NCBI GenBank assembly: GCA_041906145.1
Contig: JAYRJU010000001.1
Coordinates: forward strand, 1,116,001 to 1,180,000
Source of the DNA: SHVO01 sp041906145
GTDB taxonomy: Bacteria; Pseudomonadota; Alphaproteobacteria; Rhodospirillales; Rhodospirillaceae
Direction: 5' to 3'
DNA length: 64,000 nucleotides
Shown here: piece after piece, positions 20,913 through 29,440 of the stretch
Layout: every line of letters begins with the position of its first letter
Position numbering within the stretch: the stretch's first letter is position 1
The notes under the pieces: generated by a model
Seen by the model: only the letters and a program-made list of their open reading frames with translations
Database searches by the model: none
What the model was told of the DNA's origin: nothing
Program-made: the position numbers and the translations under genes

Positions 20913-21389
20913 CTACGCTTTCTTCTTCGGTATCTTCGCCGCCGCCCTATTTACGTCGGCCGCCGCGCGGATCAGCGCCTTCAACGCCTTTTCATTGATC
21001 TTTTCATTCTCGCGGATGTCGATCGCGCGCCGCGTGTTGCCGTCGAGGCTGGAATTGAACAGCTTAGCTGGATCGGTCACGGCGGCCCCTTTCGCGAAAG
21101 TCAGCTTCACGGCGCTCTTATAGACCTCGCCGGTGGTGATGATCCCGTCGTGCGACCATACCGGGATGCCCCACTTCCATTCTTCGATCACCGCGGGCAC
21201 AGCCGCTTTCACCAGCGCGCGGACCTGCGCGAGCGTCTTGCCGCGCCAATCGCCGAGTTCCTTGATCCGTGCGTCGATCAGCTTAGAGGCGGACGCATCG
21301 GATTTTTGGGTGGTTTTTTTCGCCGCTTTTTTCACCGTTTTCTTTAGGGGTGCTTTTTTCACGACTTTCTTTTTTGCGGCTTTCTTCAC
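20913..21389 (-). CDS. DUF1801 protein with a lysine-rich histone-like tail
   Basis: 158 residues. Residues 1-30 are almost only Lys, Ala, Val and Thr (MKKAAKKKVVKKAPLKKTV...), like histone-H1 or HU tails, and the C-terminus is also basic (KIPKKKA). Residues about 38-145 match the DUF1801 (YdhG-like) domain: WRGKTLAQVRALVKAAVPAVIEEWKW followed by GIPVWSHDGIITTGEVYKSAVKLTF. The domain has no established activity. The tail suggests nucleic-acid binding, which is inference. Confidence 0.8.
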   Translation of the reverse strand: MKKAAKKKVVKKAPLKKTVKKAAKKTTQKSDASASKLIDARIKELGDWRGKTLAQVRALVKAAVPAVIEEWKWGIPVWSHDGIITTGEVYKSAVKLTFAKGAAVTDPAKLFNSSLDGNTRRAIDIRENEKINEKALKALIRAAADVNRAAAKIPKKKA

Positions 21390-21407
21390 AGGCTAATTCC
21401 ACTTTGA

Positions 21408-22529
21408 TTATGAGAGTACAAGTTCGGCGCGGCCATTCGCGATTTTCATCCTCGTGCCATAGGGCGCTGAGATGGCCGCCAGCCGCTCAAGAATCTTGGC
21501 GGCATTTTCTCCGGTGGCGACATCGGGCATCCCGCGTGTTTCCATGTCGCTGACCCCGCCGAGGCCCGTATCGTTCATCTGCACGGGTGTGAACGCAAGG
21601 CTGGTCACACCGGCTTTGGTGCAGCGGCAATCCACCATAACGCTTTGCCACACTTCGTTCGGGTAGTACCCCGGCTTGGTGACGGTCTGAAAGAAAAATC
21701 CTCCCAGGTCGTAGAGGATCGCCTTACCCTTGTAGATCTCAACGCCGTGCAGAAGCGGCGGCCCGTGTGAGACGAAGATCGTGGCGCCCGCGTCGATCGC
21801 GCGGTGCGCTAATGCTTTTTGCCAAGGCGGCGTATCCGCCATATTCTTTTCCCAATAGTGCTGGTGCAGATATGCAATCACGACGTCTGCATTTTGCGAC
21901 GCGTTGTTGATCACATCGAGATAGCGGCTGACATCCTCTTCGTTCAGTGCGCTGTCGGTACGGCGCAGTTCGTTCACGCCCGGATGTCCCGGACCGGCCA
22001 TGCCGCCTTTCGCGACGGCGCCCGCCGCCGCCGATACCAACGCGGCGGTGCCGTTGGCGGTTTGGCGCAGCGCCGGCGCCGCGGCGGATGCCAGGTCCGG
22101 TCCGGTACCGGCGTGCGTGAGGCCGCGTTCATCCAGCGCCGCGATCGCATCCAGAATGCCGCCCTCCGCGAAATCGTAGGCGTGATTATTCGACGTGGCG
22201 AAAGTGTTGAAGCCAGCGCGCGTGAGTACGTCGATGATCTCCCGTCCGGCGGCGTGCAGGAACTGATCGTCCCGCATGGCGGTGGTCGAGCGGGGCCCTC
22301 TGATCGCCGTCTCGAGGTCGGTGAAAACAACGTCCGCGCCTTTCGCCAGCGCGGCAAATTTCGACGCGGCGGGCCACTGTGCGGCGCTCAGGTTATGTTG
22401 CAGCAACGCCTGACCGGTCATGACAATCCGCATCGGACCCGGCGTCTGCGCCGCCAAGGCTGGCGTTATCAGGGGGAAGGAGAGCGCGCTGCCCAGGAAG
22501 GCGCGGCGCGACAGGAAATGTGGCGTCAT
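21408..22529 (-). CDS. Exported CapA-family (poly-gamma-glutamate synthesis-like) metallophosphatase
   Basis: About 373 residues from MTPHFLSRRAFLGS, a twin-arginine signal ending TPALAA. This start has AAGGAG 6 nt upstream; the frame extends upstream without support. CapA/PgsA calcineurin-like features follow: MTGQALLQHN, VVFTDLETAIRG, TSNNHAYDFAEGG, DVVIAYLHQHYWE and FVSHGPPLLHGVEIY. CapA relatives occur in many genomes without capsule genes, as here, so polyglutamate synthesis should not be assumed. Divergent from the amidohydrolase gene. Confidence 0.85.
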   Translation of the reverse strand: MTPHFLSRRAFLGSALSFPLITPALAAQTPGPMRIVMTGQALLQHNLSAAQWPAASKFAALAKGADVVFTDLETAIRGPRSTTAMRDDQFLHAAGREIIDVLTRAGFNTFATSNNHAYDFAEGGILDAIAALDERGLTHAGTGPDLASAAAPALRQTANGTAALVSAAAGAVAKGGMAGPGHPGVNELRRTDSALNEEDVSRYLDVINNASQNADVVIAYLHQHYWEKNMADTPPWQKALAHRAIDAGATIFVSHGPPLLHGVEIYKGKAILYDLGGFFFQTVTKPGYYPNEVWQSVMVDCRCTKAGVTSLAFTPVQMNDTGLGGVSDMETRGMPDVATGENAAKILERLAAISAPYGTRMKIANGRAELVLS

Positions 22530-22670
22530 GAGAGGCTCCTTGAGCCTGCGGGTGGGGTGACGCGATGCTACCGGTTGCCAGATAAAAATGCACCCGGCGG
22601 TTGGTCGCACGCCGTGGCGCGCGCGCTGCGGGAAGGCTAGAGTCGCCCCTTCCAGCAGGGAGGGGTGCCT

Positions 22671-23891
22671 ATGAAGTTCTCTTTCGTTGTTGCCGCCGCC
22701 ATATCATTTTCGGCCGCCCAAGTTTATGCGGCCGATGCGCCGGTTAGAATTCATGCGGGCCTTTTGATCGACGGCGCCGGCGCTTCCCTGAAGGACGCCA
22801 CCGTCACCGTGCAAGGCGACAAGATCGTCGCGGTCGAAACCGGCGCAAAAGGGCCGTGGGCGATCGACCTCGCCAAAGCCACCGTGCTTCCCGGCCTTAT
22901 CGACAATCACGTACACATCACCTGGCACTTCAACGACGAAGGCCGGGCGGACATGACAAATATTCCCCGCGAGCAGCAGGGGCTCAAATGGGCCGAGAAT
23001 CTCAAGAAGACGCTTATGGCGGGTTATACGACGATCCAGAGCATCGGATCGTCCGACGATCTTTTATTGCGGAAGGAAGTCGCCGCAGGTGATTTGATTG
23101 GTCCGCGACTCCTAACGTCGAGCACGCCTTTCAACGACGTAAAGCTATCGCCGGATGACGCGCGCGCTTTCGTCCGCGCCCGAAAGGCCGAAGGCGCTGA
23201 CCTGATAAAAATGTTCGCGTCCAAGAGCTCGCGTGAAGGCGGCGGCGCGACTTTGAGCGCCGAGGTTGTCGCGGCGGTATGTGACGAAGCGCGCAAACAG
23301 AACCTGCGCGTTTGGGTGCACGCACACGGGGACGATTCGATTCAGCGCGTCGTGGCCGGAAAATGCACCACGGTTGTGCACGGCTCTCTCGCCACGCCAC
23401 CGACTTTCAAACTCATGGCCGACAACGGCGTGAATTTCGAGCCCACGGTCGGCGTCGTCACGCAGAACTATATCGCCCATGAAAAGAACTATACCGGCAT
23501 CGGCAACTACACGCCGGAAGCCTTCGTGAACATGAAAGCCTTCGTGAGCGGCCAGGGTCCGCGCTGGAAAACCATGTTCACGACCGAACCGAAGCTCAAC
23601 ATCCTCACCGGTTCCGATGCGGTCGCCGGCGCCGAGGGCCGCAACGCCGAGGAAGTGATCTTCCGCGTCCAGAACGGCTGGCCGGCGATGAGCGGCATTG
23701 TTTCCACCACGTCGCGCAATGCCAAGGCGATCGGCCTCGAAGCCACCACGGGCGCTCTCAAAGCGGGCTTGCAGGCGGACATCATCGCAGTGGACGGCGA
23801 TCCACTCGCTGACATTACCGCGCTGCGCCGGGTTAGCTTCGTCATGAAGGGCGGGAAGATCTATCGTTACGACGCGCGCGCGGCGAATTAG
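22671..23891 (+). CDS. Exported amidohydrolase-family protein
   Basis: 406 residues with a Sec signal peptide (MKFSFVVAAAISFSAAQVYAAD). The metal-dependent amidohydrolase barrel is shown by the strand-one motif GLIDNHVHI, a candidate carboxylated lysine in GADLIKMFAS, later histidines in WVHAHGDDS and TTVVHGS, and the catalytic Asp in ILTGSDAVAG. A C-terminal beta-domain segment (ALKAGLQADIIAVDGDPL) closes the composite domain. The ATG at 22671 has GGGAGGGG at good spacing; a GTG two codons upstream is less likely. Exported members often hydrolyse peptides or Xaa-Pro dipeptides; the substrate here is unknown. Confidence 0.87.
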   Translation: MKFSFVVAAAISFSAAQVYAADAPVRIHAGLLIDGAGASLKDATVTVQGDKIVAVETGAKGPWAIDLAKATVLPGLIDNHVHITWHFNDEGRADMTNIPREQQGLKWAENLKKTLMAGYTTIQSIGSSDDLLLRKEVAAGDLIGPRLLTSSTPFNDVKLSPDDARAFVRARKAEGADLIKMFASKSSREGGGATLSAEVVAAVCDEARKQNLRVWVHAHGDDSIQRVVAGKCTTVVHGSLATPPTFKLMADNGVNFEPTVGVVTQNYIAHEKNYTGIGNYTPEAFVNMKAFVSGQGPRWKTMFTTEPKLNILTGSDAVAGAEGRNAEEVIFRVQNGWPAMSGIVSTTSRNAKAIGLEATTGALKAGLQADIIAVDGDPLADITALRRVSFVMKGGKIYRYDARAAN

Positions 23892-23958
23892 CCCAACGGA
23901 CCAATAACGCCCCTCGCGGCGTTGGTGTCTGATCGGCTGATGCGCGAAAGGAAGGCCC

Positions 23959-24402
23959 ATGCCCGGCACCGTACGATTACACCGCGTTCTGGCGACGAGC
24001 CCCGATAAAGTATACCGGGCGTTCGTTGAGCCGGATGCCAAAGCCAAATGGCTGCCGCCGAACGGTTTTGCCTGCACCGTGCACGCCCACGAGGCGAAGG
24101 TCGGCGGCGCGTACAAAATGTCCTTCCGCAACTTCACCACTGGAGACAGCCACGCCTGGACCGGGAGTTACACCGAACTCGTGCCCGGTGAACGGGTACG
24201 CTATTCCGATCGGTTCGATGATCCCAACATGCCCGGCGAAATGCATATCACCGTGACTTTGAAGAAGGTGATGGTCGGGACAGAGATCAACATCGTCCAG
24301 GAAGGCATTCCCGACGCCATTCCGGTGGAGGCCTGTTATCTCGGCTGGCAGGAATCCCTCGCGAACCTCAAGCAACTCGTCGAACCGGATATTCGTCAAT
24401 AA
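23959..24402 (+). CDS. SRPBCC-family (AHSA1-like) protein
   Basis: 147 residues of the START/Bet v1-like fold of the AHSA1 subgroup: VRLHRVLATSPDKVYRAFVEP, WLPPNGFACTVH, GGAYKMSF, and the C-terminal helix GWQESLANLKQLVEP. The AHSA1 label refers to eukaryotic Hsp90 activators; bacterial members have no shared known function. GAAAGGAAGG lies 5 nt before the ATG. There is no ArsR gene next to it, unlike the second SRPBCC gene in this window at 39955. Confidence 0.85.
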   Translation: MPGTVRLHRVLATSPDKVYRAFVEPDAKAKWLPPNGFACTVHAHEAKVGGAYKMSFRNFTTGDSHAWTGSYTELVPGERVRYSDRFDDPNMPGEMHITVTLKKVMVGTEINIVQEGIPDAIPVEACYLGWQESLANLKQLVEPDIRQ

Positions 24403-24498
24403 CGCAGTTGATCTGCGCTATGCGTCAGTTTTTCTGCATATAAGATTTTCCGGCGCTCCCGGAAGATATCCCTTTCACGCGTCTGCAAAGGGGATCAG

Positions 24499-25002
24499 AT
24501 GAAGCTCGCTCACACTCTTACGCTTAGTCTCGCATTGGGCCTCGCGTCCTGCGCGGGCCTCTCACTTCTTGCGAATGCGGCCACGGACGGCAGCTTCAAG
24601 AAGGAATATTTCAATTACAGCGAATGGGCGAAGGGACGTTTCTCCGAAGTCGTGACGGTGACCCGTCCGCAACGATTTATCTATCTCGCCGGTGTCGGGG
24701 CTGAAGATGAAACCGCGACCTCCGGCGGGAAAATTCGCCATACCGACGACGTCTATGCCCAATGCAAATACGCCTGGGACAAGGTGAAACGGAGCTTGGA
24801 GAAACAGAATGCATCTCTCACCGATATTGTGAAGGTTACGACCTATGTCACCGATATGCGCAGTCAACCCGACGTTGGAAAGTGCCGCTCCGAGGTGCTT
24901 GCCGGGCTTCCGCTGCCCGCGCACACCCTGGTTGGTGTGAGCGCGTTGGCTTGGCCCGGCATGATGTTCGAGGTGGACGTCACGGCCGTGAAGGCCAATT
25001 AG
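24499..25002 (+). CDS. Exported RidA/YjgF-family protein
   Basis: 167 residues. A hydrophobic leader (KLAHTLTLSLALGLASCAG) contains LASC, which fits a lipobox, so it may be a lipoprotein; alternatively signal peptidase I cuts after ANA. The body has the RidA pattern: FIYLAGVGAEDE, DVYAQCKYAWDKVKRSLEKQNASLTDIVKVTTYVTDM and LPLPAHTLVGVSALAWPGMMFEVDVTAV. The usual catalytic Arg of imine deaminases (in an R-P/A-A-R-type motif) is not obvious: the equivalent segment reads LPAHT. It may be a non-deaminase member. Confidence 0.83.
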   Translation: MKLAHTLTLSLALGLASCAGLSLLANAATDGSFKKEYFNYSEWAKGRFSEVVTVTRPQRFIYLAGVGAEDETATSGGKIRHTDDVYAQCKYAWDKVKRSLEKQNASLTDIVKVTTYVTDMRSQPDVGKCRSEVLAGLPLPAHTLVGVSALAWPGMMFEVDVTAVKAN

Positions 25003-25009
25003 CGCTGCT

Positions 25010-26317
25010 TCAAATGACTTTCTTCAGGTTCACGACAAAGGCATCGACCGTACCGCGAAGAGCTTGCGCCTGATCCTTGATCCCGGCCGACGCTGACAGC
25101 ACCATTCCTGCTTCCCGGCGCGTGTCCTGCGCGGCGTCGCGAACGGCGACGATATCGTCCTGAACCGCCGTTGCGCTCGCCGTTGCGCCTTCGACGTTGT
25201 CGGACACGCGCTTCATTGATGTGACCTGCGTTTCGACGGCAGATGCGATGGCGCCGGCAACCTCACTGATATCGCGAATCGCCCCCGTGATGGTGGTGAT
25301 GGCTTTCACCGAGTCCGCGCTCGCCGCGCGCATCCCGGCGATGCGGTCGGTGATTTCACCGGTCGCTTTTGCCGTTTGACTGGCTAAGTTCTTCACTTCG
25401 CTGGCCACCACCGCGAAACCTTTGCCCGCTTCGCCCGCGCGTGCGGCTTCGATGGTCGCATTAAGGGCAAGGAGGTTGGTTTGATCGGCGATTTCATTGA
25501 TCAAATCCACAACCTGACTAATTTGCGCCGCGGCATCCGCGAACCCGCTGATCACTTCAGCCGCGCGCGTTGCTTCGGTAACCGCGCGCGCGGTCATGCC
25601 GGACGCCATCGATGTTTGACGGTTGATTTCCTGGATCGAATGCGCCATTTCGCCTGCGGCAGTGGCAACGGTGCGCACGCGCTCGTTCGCGCGCACGGCC
25701 GATTCCGATCCCGACGCGCCGCGTTCCGCAGATCCAACGGCGGCCGATTGCATCTTTTCGGCGCTCGATTGAAGCTGCTCCGCGGATCCCGCGAAAGACG
25801 CCGACATACCGCCCATGGTGCTCTCGAAATCGTTGGCGACTTGATAGAAACCGATGACCTTCGCGCCGATCGCCTTCACCGCGGCGTTTGTGCCTTCGGA
25901 TGAAGCCCTGAAGGTCCCCTTCATGCCTCTGAGGTCGATGAGACGGAAATACTGGTTCCGGCTGACATATTGAAGCGACGCGGAAGCTTCGCGCATATAA
26001 GCGTCAACGCGGTCGACCGCTTCGTTATAGCTTTCACCAAGGGCGCCAAGCCCACCGCGTTCCGCGGTGAGCGGAAAACGCGTCTCGAAATTGCCTTTGC
26101 TGACGGCGTTTAAGGCCGCGCTCACGCGCTCCAGATATCGCGAGACGCCTCCCAGTCCGCGTGCGGCCAATCCACAAGCGCCCATACTCAAGAGCAGAAG
26201 AGGAAGCGTTACGGCGAGAGGTGCATCCAACGCGGTAGTGGCGATGCCGCCGGTCGAAAGAGCCGCCGCCGCAATGATGAAAGCGTTGGTCTTAGAGAGT
26301 GAGGACATATTCGTCAT
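25010..26317 (-). CDS. Methyl-accepting chemotaxis protein without periplasmic sensor domain
   Basis: 435 residues. Two adjacent hydrophobic segments near residues 10-52 form a hairpin with essentially no periplasmic loop. A HAMP-like linker (RYLERVSAALNAVSKGNFETRFP) follows, then a long coiled coil. The signalling tip NEIADQTNLLALNATIEAARAGEAGKGFAVVASEVKNLA is intact and would contact CheA/CheW. Its start overlaps the end of the upstream PAS gene by 26 bp (17 bp if the second Met is used), indicating translational coupling. Together the pair reproduces the Aer layout in two polypeptides. Confidence 0.93.
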   Translation of the reverse strand: MTNMSSLSKTNAFIIAAAALSTGGIATTALDAPLAVTLPLLLLSMGACGLAARGLGGVSRYLERVSAALNAVSKGNFETRFPLTAERGGLGALGESYNEAVDRVDAYMREASASLQYVSRNQYFRLIDLRGMKGTFRASSEGTNAAVKAIGAKVIGFYQVANDFESTMGGMSASFAGSAEQLQSSAEKMQSAAVGSAERGASGSESAVRANERVRTVATAAGEMAHSIQEINRQTSMASGMTARAVTEATRAAEVISGFADAAAQISQVVDLINEIADQTNLLALNATIEAARAGEAGKGFAVVASEVKNLASQTAKATGEITDRIAGMRAASADSVKAITTITGAIRDISEVAGAIASAVETQVTSMKRVSDNVEGATASATAVQDDIVAVRDAAQDTRREAGMVLSASAGIKDQAQALRGTVDAFVVNLKKVI

Positions 26318-26816
26318 AGGACTTACCTTCCGCTTTCAGGATTTGGGTGAGCAGGGCAACGCCTTCGCGCTGACCGTTCTTGCGATCTGCCGCGCTGCGC
26401 TCGGCGATCAGCAGCTTTTCGTACAAGGGGAAGATCTTGCTTTGCAGGATGTCGCGGTCGGGGCTGCGGCGCGTGGAATGATACCCGCCGATCTTGCCTG
26501 CCGAATCGAACGTCGGCGTGACGTGCGCGTAAACCCAGTAGTAGTCGCCGTTCTGCGAACGGTTCTTCACGTAGGCGAAGATTTCCTGGCCCTTCTCGAT
26601 TGTGTCCCAGAGCAGGTGGAATACCGATCGCGGCATATCCGCATGGCGCACAACATTGTGCGGGGCGCCGACGCAACCCGCTTGATCAAGGTCGGCGAGT
26701 TCCATGAAAAGGCGATTGGCGTAGGTGATGCGGCCCTTAAGGTCCGTTTTGCTGACGATAAGGTCGTCGGCGCCGAAGAACCGCTCCTTACCGCCGCTGC
26801 GCTGTTGTTGTGTCAT
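26292..26816 (-). CDS. Aer-type PAS domain protein, stand-alone aerotaxis/redox sensor
   Basis: 174 residues starting at MTQQQRSGG; AAGGGAAC lies just upstream, and a longer frame to 26897 lacks support. The PAS domain (about residues 10-120) closely follows the FAD-binding PAS of E. coli Aer: IVSKTDLKGRITYANRLF, PHNVVRHADMPRSVFHLLW and YVKNRSQNGDYYWVYAHVTP. The Trp in LLW matches the Aer flavin-site region. No membrane segment or HAMP is attached; those lie in the overlapping MCP gene downstream. A match to the FnrL/FixK consensus lies about 100 bp upstream. Confidence 0.88.
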   Translation of the reverse strand: MTQQQRSGGKERFFGADDLIVSKTDLKGRITYANRLFMELADLDQAGCVGAPHNVVRHADMPRSVFHLLWDTIEKGQEIFAYVKNRSQNGDYYWVYAHVTPTFDSAGKIGGYHSTRRSPDRDILQSKIFPLYEKLLIAERSAADRKNGQREGVALLTQILKAEGKSYDEYVLTL

Positions 26817-26916
26817 TGTTCCCTTCCCTGCCTTGCTTGGCAGGAAAAGGATCAGCGATTCGCACACACGCCGCCACTGAGCGGACGTATGGTTCACGCG
26901 CCAATAGTATTAGAGG

Positions 26917-26930
26917 TTGATCGCGGTCAA
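26917..26930. promoter_or_regulatory. FnrL/FixK-type box (TTGAT-CGCG-GTCAA)
   Basis: Matches TTGAY-N4-RTCAA at every defined position. It lies in the 304-bp divergent region between the aerotaxis pair (start 26816) and the receiver/EAL-like gene (start 27121). The rest of the gap holds no gene; a TATAGT at 27043-27048 may be the -10 of the rightward gene. Confidence 0.6.
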
Positions 26931-27120
26931 GCAATCGTAGCGAAAACGCCGCGAAAGGCCATTCTACCGCTGCTTACGCACCTTAAGAAAAGCCGCCGCC
27001 CTCAAGGGGTTTTCGGGCGCTGGTTTCGAGCCGTAGGACCGGTATAGTACTCTCCCGTTGTACGGTGCGGTCAAAGGCCCGCGCCGGTTGGCCAGCAAGA
27101 AAGCTGAGAAATCCGGTCCC

Positions 27121-28719
27121 ATGTCCGCAGACCCGAAACGTCAGAAGACGATTATCGCCCAAACCCGTTTCCTGGTGATCGATTCAGAGACGAATATCGG
27201 TGAAGCGCTCCGGCGCTTCCTGGTGTCCGAAGGCGCTCCAGCGGTCCATGTCGCGGCTTCATCCTTGCTCGCGCTCCGCGTGCTTCAAGATAGAAGAACG
27301 CCGGTAGATTGCGTGATCTGCGCGCACCGCCCCGCCAACTCGGGCCTGGAGTTTCTCACCAATTTGCGGTCAGGCCGCTGGGGCGGGCCGCTTCAATATT
27401 TGAGCTGCATTCTTCTGTTGGATAGTGACGACGCCGCGGTCGTGCGCGCGGCTATGGCAGCAAAAGTCACCGGCTTTATTCAGGGCGGCCTTGGCAAGGA
27501 GAACGTTCGCCAGGCGATTATCAAGGCGCTCGATCCACGCGGTGTCGCGCAGGCGTTGCCGAACTTCAAGGTCGCGCATATCCGCGCCGGCGAGAACGAT
27601 CTCATTATTGCGCCGTTTCCGGCGTCGTTCGCGCAGCTCGGCGCTCTTCAGCAGAAGAAGGCCGTGCAGGCGGTGGAACTCGCCGTACAGAAAAACCAAT
27701 GGAGCGGCAGCGTCATCGCGATTTATCCCGGTGCCGGCGGCAAGCCGGGCTTTGTCGCGCCATCGATCTATGATCGCTTCCTTACGCGCTTGACCGTCGA
27801 GTCCGTCGACAAGATGCTGAACCGTGCCCTTCACGTGGCCTGGACCGACGGCGATCCCACGGCTGATACGACCGCTCCCGCCGAGGCCGTGGAAGAGCTG
27901 GTAGAACCGTTGCCGCTGTTCGAGGAGGAGGAAGAAGAGTCGATCTCCGATCGCCGCCGCGGCGCGCCGGTAGGCGAGACGTCACGGGCGCGGGGCCTTA
28001 CCGAAGAAGATATTCGTGGTGTGGCCAAGGCTTTCAAGGACATGGGCCCGCAGGACTTCGTCGACAAGTTCGTGCGTCAACAAACGATTCTTCTGCGTGA
28101 CGAATGGCAGCCTATGGCGCCAGCCATGCGCGAGTTCTATGTCAGTATCGACCTGCTCAGGAAAGAGTTCTTCCCCGGTGTGGAGATGCGCGGTTCGAAA
28201 CGCGCGTTCCAATCCCTCACCCATATGCTCGATCAACTCATGCTGCGCTCGCTCGCGCATCTGCCGCAAAACGGCGTGCCGTGCTCGCTCAATCTCAATG
28301 TGCATTCGATCCTGACCCAAACCTTCGACGCGGCGATCAAGAACATCTCGGTCGAAAATATCACCTTCGAGATTCCGCAGCCCATGATCACGACTTATTT
28401 CGAGGAATTCAAAAAAGCGCGCGATCTCATCTTCGCGCGCGGCGGCAAGATCGCCGTTGATCAGATCTTTCCCGATACCATGGGCGCGCTTGATTTGAAT
28501 CTCGTCGGGCCTAATTTCGCGAAAGTGCATTGGAAGGGCGATCTCAAGAACTTCTCGTCCACGCACCGGGATTTCGTCAAAGGCGCGATCGACAGCGGGA
28601 TCACCATGGTCATGAGCCGCGTTGACGATCCCGTGGCTCTCGAGATCGCGCAGGAATTCGGGATTCGCAATTTCCAGGGCTTCCTGATCGACGAGATGCC
28701 CGAAGCGAAGGTTGGGTAG
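27121..28719 (+). CDS. Receiver-like protein with degenerate EAL-like C-terminal domain
   Basis: 532 residues from MSADPKRQK. Residues about 15-130 resemble a response-regulator receiver (FLVIDSETNIGEALRRFL, DCVICAHRPANSGLEFLTNLR), but the phosphoacceptor Asp position reads as non-Asp (ICAH), so phosphorylation is doubtful. A long acidic linker (LFEEEEEES) follows. The C-terminal 180 residues look like an EAL barrel end, ITMVMSRVDDPVALEIAQEFGIRNFQGFLID, without an intact EAL catalytic signature. A non-catalytic c-di-GMP or partner-binding role is inference. It lies next to the aerotaxis genes and shares their control region. Confidence 0.6.
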   Translation: MSADPKRQKTIIAQTRFLVIDSETNIGEALRRFLVSEGAPAVHVAASSLLALRVLQDRRTPVDCVICAHRPANSGLEFLTNLRSGRWGGPLQYLSCILLLDSDDAAVVRAAMAAKVTGFIQGGLGKENVRQAIIKALDPRGVAQALPNFKVAHIRAGENDLIIAPFPASFAQLGALQQKKAVQAVELAVQKNQWSGSVIAIYPGAGGKPGFVAPSIYDRFLTRLTVESVDKMLNRALHVAWTDGDPTADTTAPAEAVEELVEPLPLFEEEEEESISDRRRGAPVGETSRARGLTEEDIRGVAKAFKDMGPQDFVDKFVRQQTILLRDEWQPMAPAMREFYVSIDLLRKEFFPGVEMRGSKRAFQSLTHMLDQLMLRSLAHLPQNGVPCSLNLNVHSILTQTFDAAIKNISVENITFEIPQPMITTYFEEFKKARDLIFARGGKIAVDQIFPDTMGALDLNLVGPNFAKVHWKGDLKNFSSTHRDFVKGAIDSGITMVMSRVDDPVALEIAQEFGIRNFQGFLIDEMPEAKVG

Positions 28720-29343
28720 CTACGCGACGCCGCCCCGTCCATACGTCATGAACGCGGGACGCTGTGACAGCCGCTCGTAATAATCCGCAACCGCGCCAAA
28801 TGTGCGCCGTTCGAACGGGGTGGCGAACCACCTGTGTACGGAAAGCCCTATCGGAATATCGGCGGCGGTGAACCGTGGCCCTGCCACGTAGCCGCCGGCC
28901 TTAGCGAGCTCACCGTCCAGCACCGCCACGTGATCCGTCCAGCTCCGGATTGAAGCGGCGATCTGCGCCTGATCGGTGAAAGCGGGATTTTTCCGTGCGA
29001 GGGCCTGGAAGGCGTAGCGCCAGGCGTTGTTGAATTCCGTTGCCTGCCAGTCCATCCACATCTCGATTTTCGCGCGCGCGATCGCGTCCGCGGGTAAGAG
29101 ATCTGTGCGCGCCTGCTTGGCGGCGAGATATCGTACGATCGTGTTGGACTCCCGCAGAACCTGATCCCCATCGATCACGACGGGGACGAGGCCGTTGGGG
29201 TTGAGGCTCCGGAACGCGGGTTCTTGCGTGGAGCGGAATCCAACACCCCAATCCTCCCGCTCGAAGGAAAGGCCGATTTCGTCGCAGGCCCACAAGACCT
29301 TGCGCACATTGATCGAGGATGTCTTGCCGAGGATCTTGAGCAT
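28720..29343 (-). CDS. Glutathione S-transferase family protein
   Basis: 207 residues with the GST N-terminal domain (MLKILGKTSSINVRKVLWACDEIGL, NPNGLVPVVID, LRESNTIVRYLA) and C-terminal helical domain (FTAADIPIGLSVHRWF). Ser/Asn near the N-terminus may contact glutathione. It is the second of three GST genes in the window and is not closely similar to the others by eye. It ends directly against the preceding convergent gene and is divergent from the dehydrogenase gene. Confidence 0.9.
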   Translation of the reverse strand: MLKILGKTSSINVRKVLWACDEIGLSFEREDWGVGFRSTQEPAFRSLNPNGLVPVVIDGDQVLRESNTIVRYLAAKQARTDLLPADAIARAKIEMWMDWQATEFNNAWRYAFQALARKNPAFTDQAQIAASIRSWTDHVAVLDGELAKAGGYVAGPRFTAADIPIGLSVHRWFATPFERRTFGAVADYYERLSQRPAFMTYGRGGVA

Positions 29344-29440
29344 TGCCGTTCCAGGAGGAAACTTAAGACGCGATTTGACCGCGCCATCTCGGGGAAAAGC
29401 AAGCTATCATCCCGTATGGCTGCCTGAGGGGGATTTGCTT

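Noticed and set aside
21408..22529. Poly-gamma-glutamate capsule locus
   Set aside because: Only a CapA-like protein is present; capB, capC and capD are absent around it.
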